59,761 nt of DNA, taken from assembly GCA_030637515.1 (NCBI GenBank), contig DAOWGM010000024.1:1-59761 (forward strand), given 5' to 3'. Origin of the DNA: Bacteroidales bacterium. GTDB lineage: Bacteria; Bacteroidota; Bacteroidia; Bacteroidales; UBA12077. This document shows, in pieces, positions 27,622 to 37,477 of this stretch (within the stretch, counting starts at the first letter, position 1; each line of letters opens with the position of its first letter). Under the pieces are notes generated by a model. The model saw nothing but the letters and a program-made list of their open reading frames with translations. It made no database searches and was not told the DNA's origin. A program made the translations under genes and the position numbers.

Positions 27622-29091
27622 ATGGATACAAGTTTACACATTTACAATACACTAAAAAGAAGAAAAGAAGTTTTCGAACCTATAAATCCTCCTTTTGTAG
27701 GGATATATGTTTGTGGACCAACAGTATATAGCGATGTACATTTAGGAAATAGCCGAACCTTTATTTCTTTTGATATAATTTATCGCTACTTATTAGAATT
27801 AGGTTATAAAGTGCGTTATGTTCGCAATATAACTGATGCAGGACATTTAGAAGGCGACAGAGATGAAGGAGATGATAAGTTTGCAAAAAAAGCAAAACTG
27901 GAACAATTAGAGCCAATGGAAATTGTTCAAAAATACACATTAGGTTTTCATGATGTGATGAACATTTTCAATACTTTATCGCCAAGCATAGAACCAACAG
28001 CAACTGGTCATATTTCTGAACAAATTGAAATGATTCAAGAAATAATATCTAAGGGCTATGCATATGAAAATAATGGAACGGTTTACTTTGATGTAGAAAA
28101 ATATAGTAAAGATTATCAATACGGACAATTAACAAACCGAAAACTGGAAGACCTTTTAGAGGGAACCCGCGAACTTAGTGGTCAAGACGAGAAAAAAGGA
28201 AGATTAGACTTTGCTTTATGGATAACAGCTAAGCCCGAAACACTTATGAAATGGCCATCGCCTTGGGGATGGGGTTTCCCGGGATGGCATATTGAATGTT
28301 CAGCAATGGGTAAAAAATACTTAGGAGAAACATTTGATATACATGGTGGAGGAATGGATTTACAAGCTACACATCATACGAATGAAATTGCTCAATCGCA
28401 AGCATGTAGCAACACAGCTCCGGTAAAATATTGGATGCATACTAATATGCTAACAGTTAATGGTGTAAGAATGTCGAAAAGTGCCGGAAACGGGTTCTTG
28501 CCTCACGAATTATTTACAGGAAATCACCCTTTATTAGAAAGAGGATATTCTCCGATGGTTGTAAAGTTTTTTATGGCTCAATCTCATTACAGAAGCACCT
28601 TAGATTTTTCTAACGAAGCTCTTCAGGCTTCAGAAAAGGGTTTTCAAAAGCTAATGAAGGCAGGAGAAACATTAAATAAATTAAATGCAGATTCTGAATC
28701 TACCGTTAATATTGAAGAATTAAAAAATAATTGCTACAAAGCAATGAACGACGATTTCAATACACCTATATTAATTGCTCATTTATTTGATGCTGTTCGG
28801 ATTATTAATTCTGCTAAGGATGGGAAAGAAAAACTTACCGAACAAGATTTAAAAGGTCTAAAGGATGTATATAAAACTTTTGTTTTTGATGTTATAGGAT
28901 TAAAAGAAGATCAAGCTCAAGGATCTAAAGAAACTGAATTAACAGGAGATTTAATTGATTTCATTTTAAACCTACGTTTGGATGCCAAGAAAAACAAGGA
29001 TTTTGCTACTTCAGACAAAATTCGTGATGAGCTAACTAATAAAGGCATTACAATTAAAGATACCAAAGACGGATTTGAATGGGAAATATAA
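27622..29091 (+). CDS. cysS: Cysteinyl-tRNA synthetase
   Basis: Class Ia synthetase charging tRNA-Cys, 489 residues. The zinc-ligating YVCGPTVYSDVHLGN near residue 30 merges with the HIGH-type VHLGN; a second zinc cysteine is in HIECSAMG, with DIHGGGMDLQATHHTNE following, and the KMSKS loop reads VRMSKSAGN. The C-terminal helical DALR-type anticodon domain is complete. Divergent from rbfA; followed by a short heptad array and a rho-independent terminator. Confidence 0.97.
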   Translation: MDTSLHIYNTLKRRKEVFEPINPPFVGIYVCGPTVYSDVHLGNSRTFISFDIIYRYLLELGYKVRYVRNITDAGHLEGDRDEGDDKFAKKAKLEQLEPMEIVQKYTLGFHDVMNIFNTLSPSIEPTATGHISEQIEMIQEIISKGYAYENNGTVYFDVEKYSKDYQYGQLTNRKLEDLLEGTRELSGQDEKKGRLDFALWITAKPETLMKWPSPWGWGFPGWHIECSAMGKKYLGETFDIHGGGMDLQATHHTNEIAQSQACSNTAPVKYWMHTNMLTVNGVRMSKSAGNGFLPHELFTGNHPLLERGYSPMVVKFFMAQSHYRSTLDFSNEALQASEKGFQKLMKAGETLNKLNADSESTVNIEELKNNCYKAMNDDFNTPILIAHLFDAVRIINSAKDGKEKLTEQDLKGLKDVYKTFVFDVIGLKEDQAQGSKETELTGDLIDFILNLRLDAKKNKDFATSDKIRDELTNKGITIKDTKDGFEWEI

Positions 29092-29125
29092 AGCAGCAAG
29101 CTGCAATTTCTAATTAGTAATTAAA
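29091..29125 (+). repeat. Short heptad array after cysS
   Basis: Five phased 7-mers (AAGCAGC, AAGCTGC, AATTTCT, AATTAGT, AATTAAA) starting on the last base of the cysS stop codon. Same 7-bp periodicity as the arrays at 40-54 kb. Confidence 0.55.
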
Positions 29126-29128
29126 AAT

Positions 29129-29158
29129 GGAGATGCACACATGTGTCTCCCTTTTTTT
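29129..29158 (+). terminator. cysS rho-independent terminator
   Basis: Nine-pair stem beginning GGAGA and ending TCTCC (two G-T pairs, 4-nt loop) at 29129-29150, followed by seven T residues. Confidence 0.85.
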
Positions 29159-29259
29159 GTTCAAATTCGTACACTGCTGTATTATTATCGTTCATTTTCA
29201 ATTAAAATTTTAGTGTCCATATTTTTCTTATGGCGCTGTAATTCTGAACATTACCCATT

Positions 29260-29276
29260 TTGGCATAATACGTGTT
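29260..29276 (+). promoter_or_regulatory. Weak sigma-54-like promoter candidate
   Basis: TTGGCATAATACGTGTT has a good -24 TTGGCA but a poor -12 (GTGT instead of TTGC). It lies 44 bp upstream of the small WM-repeat protein gene. Only worth noting because rpoN is present. Confidence 0.15.
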
Positions 29277-29320
29277 TTAACTGTGGCAGAAGTGCATAAG
29301 TTAAAAGAAAGGAATATATT

Positions 29321-29782
29321 ATGAAATCTATTATTACAACAGCAGTAAAAATCGTAAGCTTATCTATAATTCTTTTCAGCTTCGCATTTGGTGTTTATGC
29401 ACAGCACAATTTCGAAAATCTTTTAGCTAAAAACACAAATACTGCTAAATATAAAACACAAGTAAAAACTACATATCAATCAAATACAAAACTAACAATT
29501 TTAAACAGTCCGGAAATTTTTGAAGAAACCAAAAAAGTTGAAGACTGGATGTTTAAAATTAAAATTGAACATGATGTTAGTCTCGAAACCAAAAAAATAG
29601 AAAAGTGGATGTTAGACGAAGATTTTTGGAATATTGAATATACAATTGAGCAAGAACCTACCGAAAAAGAAAGAGAAATTGAGGAATGGATGAAAAAATT
29701 TGATTTCTGTATAAGTACTGATCGTGTTTCTGGCTTTGTTGAAAAAGACTGGATGGAACAACACAGCTTTTATATTTTATAG
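29321..29782 (+). CDS. Small secreted protein with four E-x-W-M repeats
   Basis: A 153-residue exported protein of unknown function. A signal peptide ends near VYAQ (residue 28). The mature part carries four copies of a short motif ending in Trp-Met: KKVEDWM, KKIEKWM, REIEEWM and VEKDWM (Trp76, 96, 123, 144), spaced 20-27 residues apart and usually followed by an aromatic pair such as DFW or FDF. I know of no function for this pattern. The gene is alone, with terminators on both sides (after cysS and after itself), so it is an independent transcription unit. Confidence 0.7.
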   Translation: MKSIITTAVKIVSLSIILFSFAFGVYAQHNFENLLAKNTNTAKYKTQVKTTYQSNTKLTILNSPEIFEETKKVEDWMFKIKIEHDVSLETKKIEKWMLDEDFWNIEYTIEQEPTEKEREIEEWMKKFDFCISTDRVSGFVEKDWMEQHSFYIL

Positions 29783-29825
29783 GCACTCTAATAATTGTTT
29801 CTCCAAAAACACCCCATACATCCCC

Positions 29826-29849
29826 AACTGTCGCACAATTGCGGCAGTT
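29826..29849 (+). terminator. Terminator of the WM-repeat protein gene
   Basis: Stem AACTGTCGC/GCGGCAGTT (one G-T pair) with a 6-nt loop, followed by TTATTTTTT. Confidence 0.8.
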
Positions 29850-29934
29850 TTATTTTTTAAAAACTTTAAGTATTAAATAGATTCCTTCTTTGTTTTGGCA
29901 AATTTATTTTAACTTTCGTGCATAAATAAATCTT

Positions 29935-30924
29935 ATGCACACTTTCTCGCTAAATGATATTTTCTCTATTCAAAACGATGATCAGTTTACTGATCTTGCT
30001 TTAAAATTATTTCATCATCAGGCAGAAAATAATCCGGTTTATAAAGAATACCTTTTTCATTTAGGAACAAATATATCGGAGATAGATACATTAAATAAAA
30101 TTCCTTATTTACCTATTGAGTTTTTTAAAACGCACAAACTTATAACCGGACATGAAGAGCCTGTTAAAACTTTTTTTAGCAGCGGTACAAGTGGAATGCA
30201 AAGAAGCTCGCACTTCATTACAGATATTGCTCTTTATGAAAGAAGTTTTTTAACTGCTTTTGAGAATCAATACGGAAAGCCCGAAAATTATTGTGTACTT
30301 GCTCTTTTGCCGGGATATCTCGAAAATGAAAGTTCGTCGTTGGTATATATGGTTGATGATTTAATAAAAAAATCAAATCATAGTAAAAGCGGGTTTTATT
30401 TAAACAACCTTGCTGAGTTAATACAAACCTTGGAGTTTTGTAAAAAACAGCGCCAGAAAGTTATTCTGTTAGGCGTTTCGTATGCGCTTATGGATTTGGC
30501 TGATAAAATACCTTTTTCAATTCCCGACACAATAATTATTGAAACCGGAGGCATGAAAGGAAAGCGCAAAGAACTTACTAAGAAAGAATTACACCAGTAT
30601 TTATCTCAGAAATTTGGAGTTGAGACCATACATTCAGAATATGGAATGACAGAACTTTTATCGCAGGCCTATTCAGTTGGCGGTGGTAAATTTCATTGTC
30701 CTCCGTGGATGAAAATATTAATTCGTGACACCTATGATCCTTTTAGTTTTCTCGAAAAAGGAAAATCGGGTGGAATTAATATTATCGATCTTGCAAATAT
30801 AAACTCATGCTCGTTTATTGAAACACAGGATTTAGGTAAGGTAAACTCCGACAATAGCTTTGAAGTATTAGGGCGATTTGATCACAGCGACATTCGCGGT
30901 TGCAATTTGCTTGTAGCAGAATAA
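29935..30924 (+). CDS. LuxE-family acyl-protein synthetase-like protein
   Basis: A 329-residue member of the LuxE/acyl-protein synthetase branch of adenylating enzymes. Visible signatures: IPYLPIEFFKTHK near residue 55, the nucleotide-loop-like TFFSSGTSGMQRS near 81-93, and the late EYGMTELLSQAYSVGGGKF. It lacks the full C-terminal subdomain of acyl-CoA ligases, as expected for LuxE. No luxC-type reductase or other lux gene is adjacent, so a luminescence role is not implied; Bacteroidota often carry such proteins in surface or lipid contexts. Confidence 0.85.
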   Translation: MHTFSLNDIFSIQNDDQFTDLALKLFHHQAENNPVYKEYLFHLGTNISEIDTLNKIPYLPIEFFKTHKLITGHEEPVKTFFSSGTSGMQRSSHFITDIALYERSFLTAFENQYGKPENYCVLALLPGYLENESSSLVYMVDDLIKKSNHSKSGFYLNNLAELIQTLEFCKKQRQKVILLGVSYALMDLADKIPFSIPDTIIIETGGMKGKRKELTKKELHQYLSQKFGVETIHSEYGMTELLSQAYSVGGGKFHCPPWMKILIRDTYDPFSFLEKGKSGGINIIDLANINSCSFIETQDLGKVNSDNSFEVLGRFDHSDIRGCNLLVAE

Positions 30925-31140
30925 AAGAAAGGGTCATTGCGAGTGAGGAACGAAAGAAGCAATCCCCTATAGCGCAAGCGTCTCGCTTGTGCTAATAAAA
31001 TACATTAACTTAATGTCACAAGCGAAGACGCTTGCGCCATTAAAGTAATAAAATACATTACTAAATACCTAATATCACAAGCAATGACGCTTGCGCCATT
31101 AAAGCAATCCCCCTAACCCCCTTTTACAAAGGGGGAATCT
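30925..31140. repeat. Dispersed REP-like inverted repeats
   Basis: Intergenic block with a GCGCAAGCGTCTCGCTTGTG unit and two inverted partners (ending GACGCTTGCGCCATTAAAG at about 31040 and 31100), preceded by a TCATTGCGAGTGAGG element and followed by a CCCCCTTTTACAAAGGGGG hairpin at about 31116. Such palindromic units are typical dispersed repeats; no gene is present. Confidence 0.6.
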
Positions 31141-31151
31141 CTTTTATACTA

Positions 31152-31200
31152 ATTGAACATTTTCAATTGATAATTGACTATTGGTTATTGTTAATTTATT
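31152..31200. repeat. Heptad array overlapping the end of the C1 peptidase gene
   Basis: Seven phased 7-mers of ATTGNNN type (ATTGAAC, ATTTTCA, ATTGATA, ATTGACT, ATTGGTT, ATTGTTA, ATTTATT). The last bases include the stop and final codons of the minus-strand peptidase gene. Confidence 0.6.
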
Positions 31201-32312
31201 CCCAACTTTTCTTTTATTTCCTTCGGAATAGCGTCTTTGTGAACCATTATAGCAATGGTGTTCAATTTCATATACGTTTCAGACATATACAAATAACCTC
31301 CAAAATCATTGCTATCTTCTCCCCAGGAGTTTTTTGTTTTGTAATATATGGTTCCGTTCTGATCTTCAGCTAAACCTGTAATGTGCATTAAGTGATCATC
31401 GGTAGTGGTTAAATTATCAAATTCCTTTTGTCTGCATTTATCTGTAATTTCTTTTTCTGTCTTAGGATTTTTGTAATCGAAATCGCCTTCATGAACAACA
31501 GCAACCTGATTTTTGTGAGAAAAACCTTCAAAGCCAACATCGCCATCCCAAACAAAAGTATAACCTTCTTGCAGTACATAATTCATTATCTCCACAAATT
31601 CATCGAGAGGCAAATTATAGTAAGGATCATTCGACCAGTTATCGGGCAATTCCAAAATAACTTTTTCATAATATGGATGATGATTAAAAGAAGTTATCTC
31701 AATATAATCATCCGGATTAAAGCCTGTACTTTTTGCAAAATCTACAGGACTTATATTCTTTCCGTCTACCTCAACAGTTTCTGGAATAGAACCCAAATAT
31801 GTATTTAAAACAGATGTATATGCATCTAACCAAACAGGCGTTAACTTTCTATTTGGTTTGGTAATTAAAACATCGAGCATGGCTTTTAATAGCTGATCCA
31901 GTTCGCTAGTATAATAATTTCCGGGATCATACATATTTCCCGGGTATGCATCTTGAGTTACAAATCCATATTTTTTAATCTGACCAACAACATCATGCGC
32001 CTGTCCGCCTTCACCAAAATTAAATTTACCATGATATCTTATATAACCTAATCCTTTGTTTATATATGCATTATGAACAAAATACATTTCCGATAAATCA
32101 TATTCTGTTTTATTTATCCTGATAAGTTCGGCTTCAATAAACGAAGTAGTTGCAAAACTCCAGCAGGTTCCTGTTCTTTGCTGATCTTTTACATTTGTAA
32201 CTTTAATATCTGTTACGTCTTTAAATTTATACCCTTCGGTTTCGTCCTGAGCAAACAGACCAAAAGAATAGAAGAATACTACCAAAAGTGCTAATAAATT
32301 TCGTGTTTTCAT
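31191..32312 (-). CDS. Exported C1-family (bleomycin hydrolase/PepC-like) cysteine peptidase
   Basis: A 373-residue papain-fold peptidase with a signal peptide (ending near LFAQ, residue 22), so it acts in the periplasm or outside. Catalytic elements: oxyanion Gln and nucleophile in DQQRTGTCWSFA (Cys50), the histidine in HLMHITGLA and the asparagine in YKTKNSWGED. The layout fits the C1B aminopeptidase C group. The DUF502 gene upstream overlaps it by 4 bp, so they are probably co-transcribed. Its last codons fall inside a heptad array. Confidence 0.9.
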   Translation of the reverse strand: MKTRNLLALLVVFFYSFGLFAQDETEGYKFKDVTDIKVTNVKDQQRTGTCWSFATTSFIEAELIRINKTEYDLSEMYFVHNAYINKGLGYIRYHGKFNFGEGGQAHDVVGQIKKYGFVTQDAYPGNMYDPGNYYTSELDQLLKAMLDVLITKPNRKLTPVWLDAYTSVLNTYLGSIPETVEVDGKNISPVDFAKSTGFNPDDYIEITSFNHHPYYEKVILELPDNWSNDPYYNLPLDEFVEIMNYVLQEGYTFVWDGDVGFEGFSHKNQVAVVHEGDFDYKNPKTEKEITDKCRQKEFDNLTTTDDHLMHITGLAEDQNGTIYYKTKNSWGEDSNDFGGYLYMSETYMKLNTIAIMVHKDAIPKEIKEKLGIN

Positions 32313-32902
32313 TTTTGAATGGGTTTTTCATTATTATATCCCGAAACACCTCCCGATACTATAAATTTCATAACATCCGAAGGTGAAGTGTCAATTTTTT
32401 TAACATGTTCAGAAGGAACTATAAATAGCTCTCCTGAGAAATTATATGAATGTGGAAAGTATACTGCTACTTTTTCGCCATCAATACCTAAATTTGAAAC
32501 ATCTTCTTGTGTAATAAATCCCAGTTTTTCGAGCTCCGATATTGTATTTACTTTTACTAAAACAGGTTGATTAAATTTTTTCTCTTTACCCACAAATGCT
32601 GATAATAAATCTCTTATTGAAGAATAAATTACTTTAACCAAGGGAGCTTTATTAATAAAATGATTTACAAAACGTTTTATGGGACGAGCAAGAATAGTTT
32701 GTCCTAATAAACCTACGAGCACAACCGTTAGAAACACAAGAACAAGGCTCAATCCGGGAATATTTATTTTCAAATATGATTGCAGGAAAGGTTTAAATAA
32801 TCCGTCGAGATAAATAAAAGATTTATACAATATAAAAATGGTAATACTTAGAGGAGCAATATATAATAGACCCTGAAAAAAATACCCGATTAATCTTTTC
32901 AT
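32309..32902 (-). CDS. DUF502 integral membrane protein
   Basis: A 197-residue protein with two N-terminal membrane helices (YFFQGLLYIAPLSITIFIL and GLSLVLVFLTVVLVGLLG) followed by a soluble domain with VKVIYSSIRDLLSAF and VAVYFPHSYNFSGELFIV, all typical of the DUF502 family. Function unknown; plant homologues (LCV/COV1) affect membrane trafficking, but no role is established in bacteria. Overlaps the downstream peptidase start by 4 bp. Confidence 0.87.
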   Translation of the reverse strand: MKRLIGYFFQGLLYIAPLSITIFILYKSFIYLDGLFKPFLQSYLKINIPGLSLVLVFLTVVLVGLLGQTILARPIKRFVNHFINKAPLVKVIYSSIRDLLSAFVGKEKKFNQPVLVKVNTISELEKLGFITQEDVSNLGIDGEKVAVYFPHSYNFSGELFIVPSEHVKKIDTSPSDVMKFIVSGGVSGYNNEKPIQK

Positions 32903-32938
32903 TTATAGTAAGATCCGTTTATGTAAAGATATTTAATT

Positions 32939-33295
32939 TTATTTACTTTTCAATTCTGCCTGCTTTGATTTCGGCAAACTTTTAACAACAATTGTGTATG
33001 AATGGTCAATCCATTCTTTAATTAAATTATCCCTTATGTTTCCTGAAAGACTAATCCCGTTCCAATGTTTTTTGTTAAAGTGATATGCAGGAGTTACGTC
33101 AGAAAATTGTTCACGTAGCTCAATTGCCAATTCAGGGTCACACTTTAAACTTATTCCTCTACTATCTTCTGTTAAATCAAGTAGTGCAAACATTTTTTCA
33201 GCAACTTTAAAAACTAAAGCTGTGTCATTAAATGGAAATCCTTCTGTAACCCCTTTTTTAGAAAGACAATATTCTCGTACATCTTCAATATTCAT
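32939..33295 (-). CDS. MmcQ/YjbR-family protein
   Basis: A 118-residue protein with the family's double-wing DNA-binding-like fold: MNIEDVREYCLSKKGVTEGFPF at the start, a central KVAEKMFALLDL and the late YHFNKKHWNGISL. The family is widespread and the role is unproven (DNA binding or protein interaction has been proposed). It is one of a minus-strand series of small genes (yraN, yjbR, DUF502, peptidase) spaced 12-37 bp apart, suggesting one transcript. Confidence 0.9.
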   Translation of the reverse strand: MNIEDVREYCLSKKGVTEGFPFNDTALVFKVAEKMFALLDLTEDSRGISLKCDPELAIELREQFSDVTPAYHFNKKHWNGISLSGNIRDNLIKEWIDHSYTIVVKSLPKSKQAELKSK

Positions 33296-33307
33296 AATTT
33301 CTGATTT

Positions 33308-33673
33308 TTAATATAATCCTGCTTGAAAAGCATCTTGAATATGCTCAATTTTCTCTTGCCCATTTTCAAAAGTTATGCTAATTATATCAAATCGCACTTC
33401 TAAATCAACATTAAAATTCTCGATATAAGCTTCTGTTGTATCTATAATATTTTTCTGCTTCTTAAGCGTTACAGCCTCTTTGGGATTCTCGAAATAATCA
33501 TTCGTTCTCGTCTTAACTTCCACAACCACCAAAAGGTTATTCTTTTCCGCAATAATATCAATCTCCGTTTTTTTATATCTCCAGTTTAAATGCCTTATCC
33601 TATAAGCATTTTCAAGCAAAAATTGTTTTGCCAATTCTTCTCCTTTTTTTCCTAATATATTGTGATCAGCCAT
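33308..33673 (-). CDS. YraN/UPF0102 endonuclease-like protein
   Basis: A 121-residue PD-(D/E)XK-fold protein of the YraN family. Signatures are GKKGEELAKQFL at the start, LNWRYKKTEIDIIAEKN (catalytic-type Asp) and VVVEVKTRTND (ExK). The family resembles Holliday-junction resolvases; its cellular role is not settled. First gene of the minus-strand run toward yjbR; divergent from the DUF4412 gene. Confidence 0.93.
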   Translation of the reverse strand: MADHNILGKKGEELAKQFLLENAYRIRHLNWRYKKTEIDIIAEKNNLLVVVEVKTRTNDYFENPKEAVTLKKQKNIIDTTEAYIENFNVDLEVRFDIISITFENGQEKIEHIQDAFQAGLY

Positions 33674-33772
33674 TTTTTTAGTTAGTTTTGAAACCTTTTA
33701 AGATATTTTCAGTCTAATATAATATAACTGATTAATTTTATCGGTCTTATAAAGATAATTGATTTTTGAATT

Positions 33773-34405
33773 ATGGTAAACTTTTTGTTAAGTTTTGTAA
33801 TCCTTTTTTCAGGGATGTTCAATTCTCTAGATGCTTTTGAAGGAAGCATAGAGATTGTATGTTCATCTTTTTACGACACTTCTTATTATACGTATTATGT
33901 CAAAGATCAAAATGTAAGAATTGATAAATTTGATGAAAACAACTCCTTAATACAATCCATGATTGTTGATCTTGACAAGGATGAAATTTTTGTTTTAAGT
34001 CCTAAGAAAAAACTTTACAAACAGCTTACACCAAACAAAGATTTATCTGAAATACAAGAAGATTTTATTATCTTAAAAACAGAAAATTCAAGAACAGTAA
34101 ATGGATACGAATGCTATCAGTGGAGAGTGAAAAATGCAGAAAGAAATATGGAAGTGGCATATTGGGTTTGGCAAGATAATTTCTATTTTTTTCAAGAGCT
34201 TGTACATCTTCTAAACCGAACCGATAAAACCTATGAGTTTTTTGATAAAATACCAGAAACTCAAGGCTTTTTTCCAATACTTACTGTTGAAAGAACATTG
34301 CTTAGAAGAGAGAAGTCAAAAGCTTCTGTTGTTAATATCAGCAACAAAAAAGTAGACGAATCCATTTTTAAAATTCCTTCGGATTTTGAATTAGTAAAGC
34401 TCTAA
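33773..34405 (+). CDS. DUF4412-like exported protein
   Basis: A 210-residue protein with a signal peptide (ending near SLDA, residue 21). The mature part resembles DUF4412 proteins: FEGSIEIVCSSFYD opening strand, YYVKDQNVRID, MIVDLDKDEIFVLSPKKKLY and NGYECYQWRVK. This is a beta-sandwich-like envelope protein of unknown function. Its stop codon overlaps that of the convergent LD-carboxypeptidase gene. Confidence 0.75.
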   Translation: MVNFLLSFVILFSGMFNSLDAFEGSIEIVCSSFYDTSYYTYYVKDQNVRIDKFDENNSLIQSMIVDLDKDEIFVLSPKKKLYKQLTPNKDLSEIQEDFIILKTENSRTVNGYECYQWRVKNAERNMEVAYWVWQDNFYFFQELVHLLNRTDKTYEFFDKIPETQGFFPILTVERTLLRREKSKASVVNISNKKVDESIFKIPSDFELVKL

Positions 34406-35304
34406 TTTTTCAGAACTACACTTTTATCTTTTATTTCAAGTTCAGATTTTTTGCCAAGAATTAATGCAGAATTGTTTTCAGTATGTCCTACCGGAAAATC
34501 ATAGCATACTGGGAAACTATAATCTTTAACCACATCTTGTATTATTTCATATGCCGATTTTCCAAACGGAATTTCATTATCATTCATATCTGCCATTCCT
34601 CCAACAATTAATCCATTCAGATTTTCCAGTTTTCCGCTGTATTTTAGGTTCATCATCATACGATCAATATGATACAAGTATTCATCCAAATCTTCTATAA
34701 ACAATAATTTCCCATCGGTTTCAATATCAAATTTAGTTCCTGAAATACTGTACAAAACCGATAAGTTTCCGCCAATTAATTCGCCAATTGCTTTTCCATT
34801 TCGATTAAAATCATGAGCTGCTATTTCATAGGTATTTTCTTCTCCGAAAAGGGCTTTCTTCAACGTTCTTATTGAATTGTTTTCAGTTAAATCGTCAGGG
34901 AAATTTATTGGCATAATTCCATGAATCGATTTTACATTTAAATTCTGATTCAGGTGTGCATGAAGTGCTGTTATATCGCTATAACCAACAATCCATTTTG
35001 GGTTTTTCATAAAAGCGGTGTAGTCAACTAAATTAACTATTCGAATCGTGCCGTAACCTCCGCGTGCACAAACAATTGCTTTAATTTCAGGATCATCAAG
35101 CATATATTGTAAATCTTCTTCTCGCTCCTCATCGGTTCCCGAAAATTGCCTGTCTTTTTTAAAAAGATTTTTTCCTAAAGAAACTTGTAAGCCCCAATTT
35201 TCGAAAACCTGTATAGCTGCCTTAATTTCATCGTGGCTAATTTTTCGGGATGGAGCAATAATTCCAATTTTATCACCTTTATTTAGTTTTGCCGGACTTA
35301 TCAT
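34402..35304 (-). CDS. LD-carboxypeptidase (S66 family)
   Basis: Cytosolic peptidase releasing the terminal D-Ala from recycled muropeptide tetrapeptides. S66 signatures: GDKIGIIAPSRKI at the start, the nucleophile region WIVGYSDITALHAHL, GGNLSVLYSISGT, the glutamate region LFIEDLDEYLYHIDRMM and the late histidine in PVGHTENNSALI. About 300 residues, normal length. An upstream TTG at 35308-35310 is in frame, but the ATG at 35302 is preferred. The stop overlaps that of the DUF4412 gene. Confidence 0.93.
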   Translation of the reverse strand: MISPAKLNKGDKIGIIAPSRKISHDEIKAAIQVFENWGLQVSLGKNLFKKDRQFSGTDEEREEDLQYMLDDPEIKAIVCARGGYGTIRIVNLVDYTAFMKNPKWIVGYSDITALHAHLNQNLNVKSIHGIMPINFPDDLTENNSIRTLKKALFGEENTYEIAAHDFNRNGKAIGELIGGNLSVLYSISGTKFDIETDGKLLFIEDLDEYLYHIDRMMMNLKYSGKLENLNGLIVGGMADMNDNEIPFGKSAYEIIQDVVKDYSFPVCYDFPVGHTENNSALILGKKSELEIKDKSVVLKN

Positions 35305-35370
35305 ATGCAATCTGCTTTAATCAATGTAAAACTAAGTAATATTTATATCACGAAAAAAAATATTCCTTCG

Positions 35371-35378
35371 TATATTTG
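35371..35378 (+). promoter_or_regulatory. Candidate metG -7 element
   Basis: TATATTTG matches TAnnTTTG. Its last three bases are the TTG that begins the longest metG reading frame, so the true start is probably the ATG 31 bp downstream at 35409. Confidence 0.45.
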
Positions 35379-35408
35379 CCCGATATTCAAGAAAAGATAA
35401 AAGCAGAA

Positions 35409-37457
35409 ATGAAAAATCCAAAGCGCTATTTAATCACATCAGCATTACCATATGCAAATGGTCCGTTACACTTAGGACACATTGCAGGTGCTTATTTGCC
35501 AGCCGACATATATGTTCGATATCTAAAATTAAAAGGAAATGATGTAGCATTTATCTGCGGATCTGACGAGCATGGTGTTCCAATTACGTTACGTGCACGA
35601 AAAGAAGGCATTTCGCCTCAAGATGTTGTTGACAAGTACAATGGAATGATTAAATCTGCTTTTGAAGAATTTGGAATTGCTTTTGATATTTATCATCGTA
35701 CTTCAGATCCTGTGCATCACGAAACTGCTTCGGAATTTTTCAAAACAATGCACGAAAAAGGAGAATTTATTGAGAAAGCAGAAGAACAGTTTTTCGACGA
35801 ACAAGAACAACAGTTTCTTGCCGACAGATATATAGCAGGTACTTGTCCGAAATGCGGATATGAAGAAGCTTATGGCGATCAATGTGAAAAGTGTGGAACA
35901 AGTTTAAGCCCGAAAGAACTGATTAATCCGAAATCAAAACTTAGTGGAAATGTGCCTGTTTTAAAAACAACAAAACACTGGTATTTAGATTTGGAAAAAT
36001 ACCAAAACGAATGGCTTGAGAAATGGATCGATAGCCATAAAAAAGACTGGAAATCGAATGTTTACGGTCAGTGTAAATCGTGGTTAAACGCTGGATTACA
36101 GCCTCGTGCAGTAACCCGCGATTTAGATTGGGGTGTTCCTGTTCCTGTTGAAGGAGCCGACGGAAAAGTTCTTTACGTTTGGTTCGATGCTCCTATCGGA
36201 TACATTTCTGCAACCAAAGCTTGGGCAAAAGAAAATGGAAAAGACTGGAAAGATTACTGGCAAAATGATGATTCAAGATTAATCCACTTTATTGGAAAAG
36301 ATTATATTGTTTTTCATTGTTTGATTTTCCCTGCAATGTTGAAAGCACATGGAGATTATATTTTACCTGACAATGTTCCTGCAAACGAGTTTTTAAATCT
36401 TGAAGGTGATAAACTTTCTACATCACGAAACTGGGCAGTGTGGATTCATGAATATTTACAAGATTTCCCTGGCAAACAGGATGTTTTACGATATACTATT
36501 TGTGCAAATTCTCCAGAACAAAAAGACAATGACTTTACATGGAAAGATTTCCAGACAAGAAATAACTCTGAGCTTGTGGCTATATTCGGAAACTTTGTAA
36601 ACCGAACATTAGTTCTTACACATAAATATTATGAAGGTAAAGTTCCTGCACGTGGCGAACTTACTGATTTCGATAAAGAAACACTTGCAGAGATTTCTGT
36701 TATTAAAGGAAATCTGGAAAAAAGCATTGAGAGTTTCCGTTTCCGAGAAGCAGTTAAGGTTGCTATGGATTTGGCTCGTTTAGGGAACAAGTATTTAGCT
36801 GATACTGAGCCTTGGAAAGTAATTAAAACTGATGAAGAGCGTGTAAAAACAATCATGAATATTGCTATTCAGATCACAGCTGCCTTATCAATTATAATGG
36901 AACCATTTTTACCATTTACTTGTGAAAAATTAAGAACTTTTCTAAATATTGAAAAACTAAATTGGGATTTAGCCGGCGACTCAGACTTAATTCAAGTTGG
37001 ACACACAATTAACAAAGCCAGCTTATTATTTGATAAAATTGAAGACGAAGAAATTGAAAAACAAATTCAGAAACTAATGGATTCAAAAAAAGCAAACGAA
37101 ATAGAAAATAAGGTTGTGGAAGCTGCGAAAGAGAATATTACTTACGATGAATTTGTAAAAATGGATATTCGCGTCGGCACTATTCTTGAAGCAGAGCGAG
37201 TGCCAAAAACCGACAAGCTTATTAAACTAAAAATTGATACAGGAATTGATCAGCGAACTGTAGTTTCAGGGATTGCTATTGATCATAAACCCGAAGATAT
37301 TATTGGAAAACAGGTAAGCGTATTGGTTAACCTAGAACCAAGAAAAATTCGAGGAATTGAATCACAAGGAATGATTTTAATGGCAGAAGATGCCACTGGA
37401 AAATTAAACTTTGTAGTTCCTGATGATAAAACAAGCAACGGATCGGGAATAAAATAA
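35409..37457 (+). CDS. metG: Methionyl-tRNA synthetase with C-terminal tRNA-binding domain
   Basis: Charges initiator and elongator tRNA-Met. From the ATG at 35409 it has 682 residues: HIGH-type motif [13 protein letters not shown] near 12-24, a zinc knuckle with two CxxC pairs ([18 protein letters not shown]), the KMSKS-type [10 protein letters not shown], and the C-terminal EMAP/Trbp111-like domain ([18 protein letters not shown]) that mediates dimerisation and tRNA binding. The longer frame with a TTG start was rejected because the TTG is part of a promoter-like TATATTTG. Confidence 0.96.
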   Translation: MKNPKRYLITSALPYANGPLHLGHIAGAYLPADIYVRYLKLKGNDVAFICGSDEHGVPITLRARKEGISPQDVVDKYNGMIKSAFEEFGIAFDIYHRTSDPVHHETASEFFKTMHEKGEFIEKAEEQFFDEQEQQFLADRYIAGTCPKCGYEEAYGDQCEKCGTSLSPKELINPKSKLSGNVPVLKTTKHWYLDLEKYQNEWLEKWIDSHKKDWKSNVYGQCKSWLNAGLQPRAVTRDLDWGVPVPVEGADGKVLYVWFDAPIGYISATKAWAKENGKDWKDYWQNDDSRLIHFIGKDYIVFHCLIFPAMLKAHGDYILPDNVPANEFLNLEGDKLSTSRNWAVWIHEYLQDFPGKQDVLRYTICANSPEQKDNDFTWKDFQTRNNSELVAIFGNFVNRTLVLTHKYYEGKVPARGELTDFDKETLAEISVIKGNLEKSIESFRFREAVKVAMDLARLGNKYLADTEPWKVIKTDEERVKTIMNIAIQITAALSIIMEPFLPFTCEKLRTFLNIEKLNWDLAGDSDLIQVGHTINKASLLFDKIEDEEIEKQIQKLMDSKKANEIENKVVEAAKENITYDEFVKMDIRVGTILEAERVPKTDKLIKLKIDTGIDQRTVVSGIAIDHKPEDIIGKQVSVLVNLEPRKIRGIESQGMILMAEDATGKLNFVVPDDKTSNGSGIK

Positions 37458-37477
37458 TTATATAATCCCCCTTTATT

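Noticed and set aside
29260..29300. Sigma-54 promoter of the WM-repeat protein
   Set aside because: The -24 half is good but the -12 half is poor (GTGT) and a second TGGCAGAAGTGC has wrong spacing; kept only as a very weak feature.
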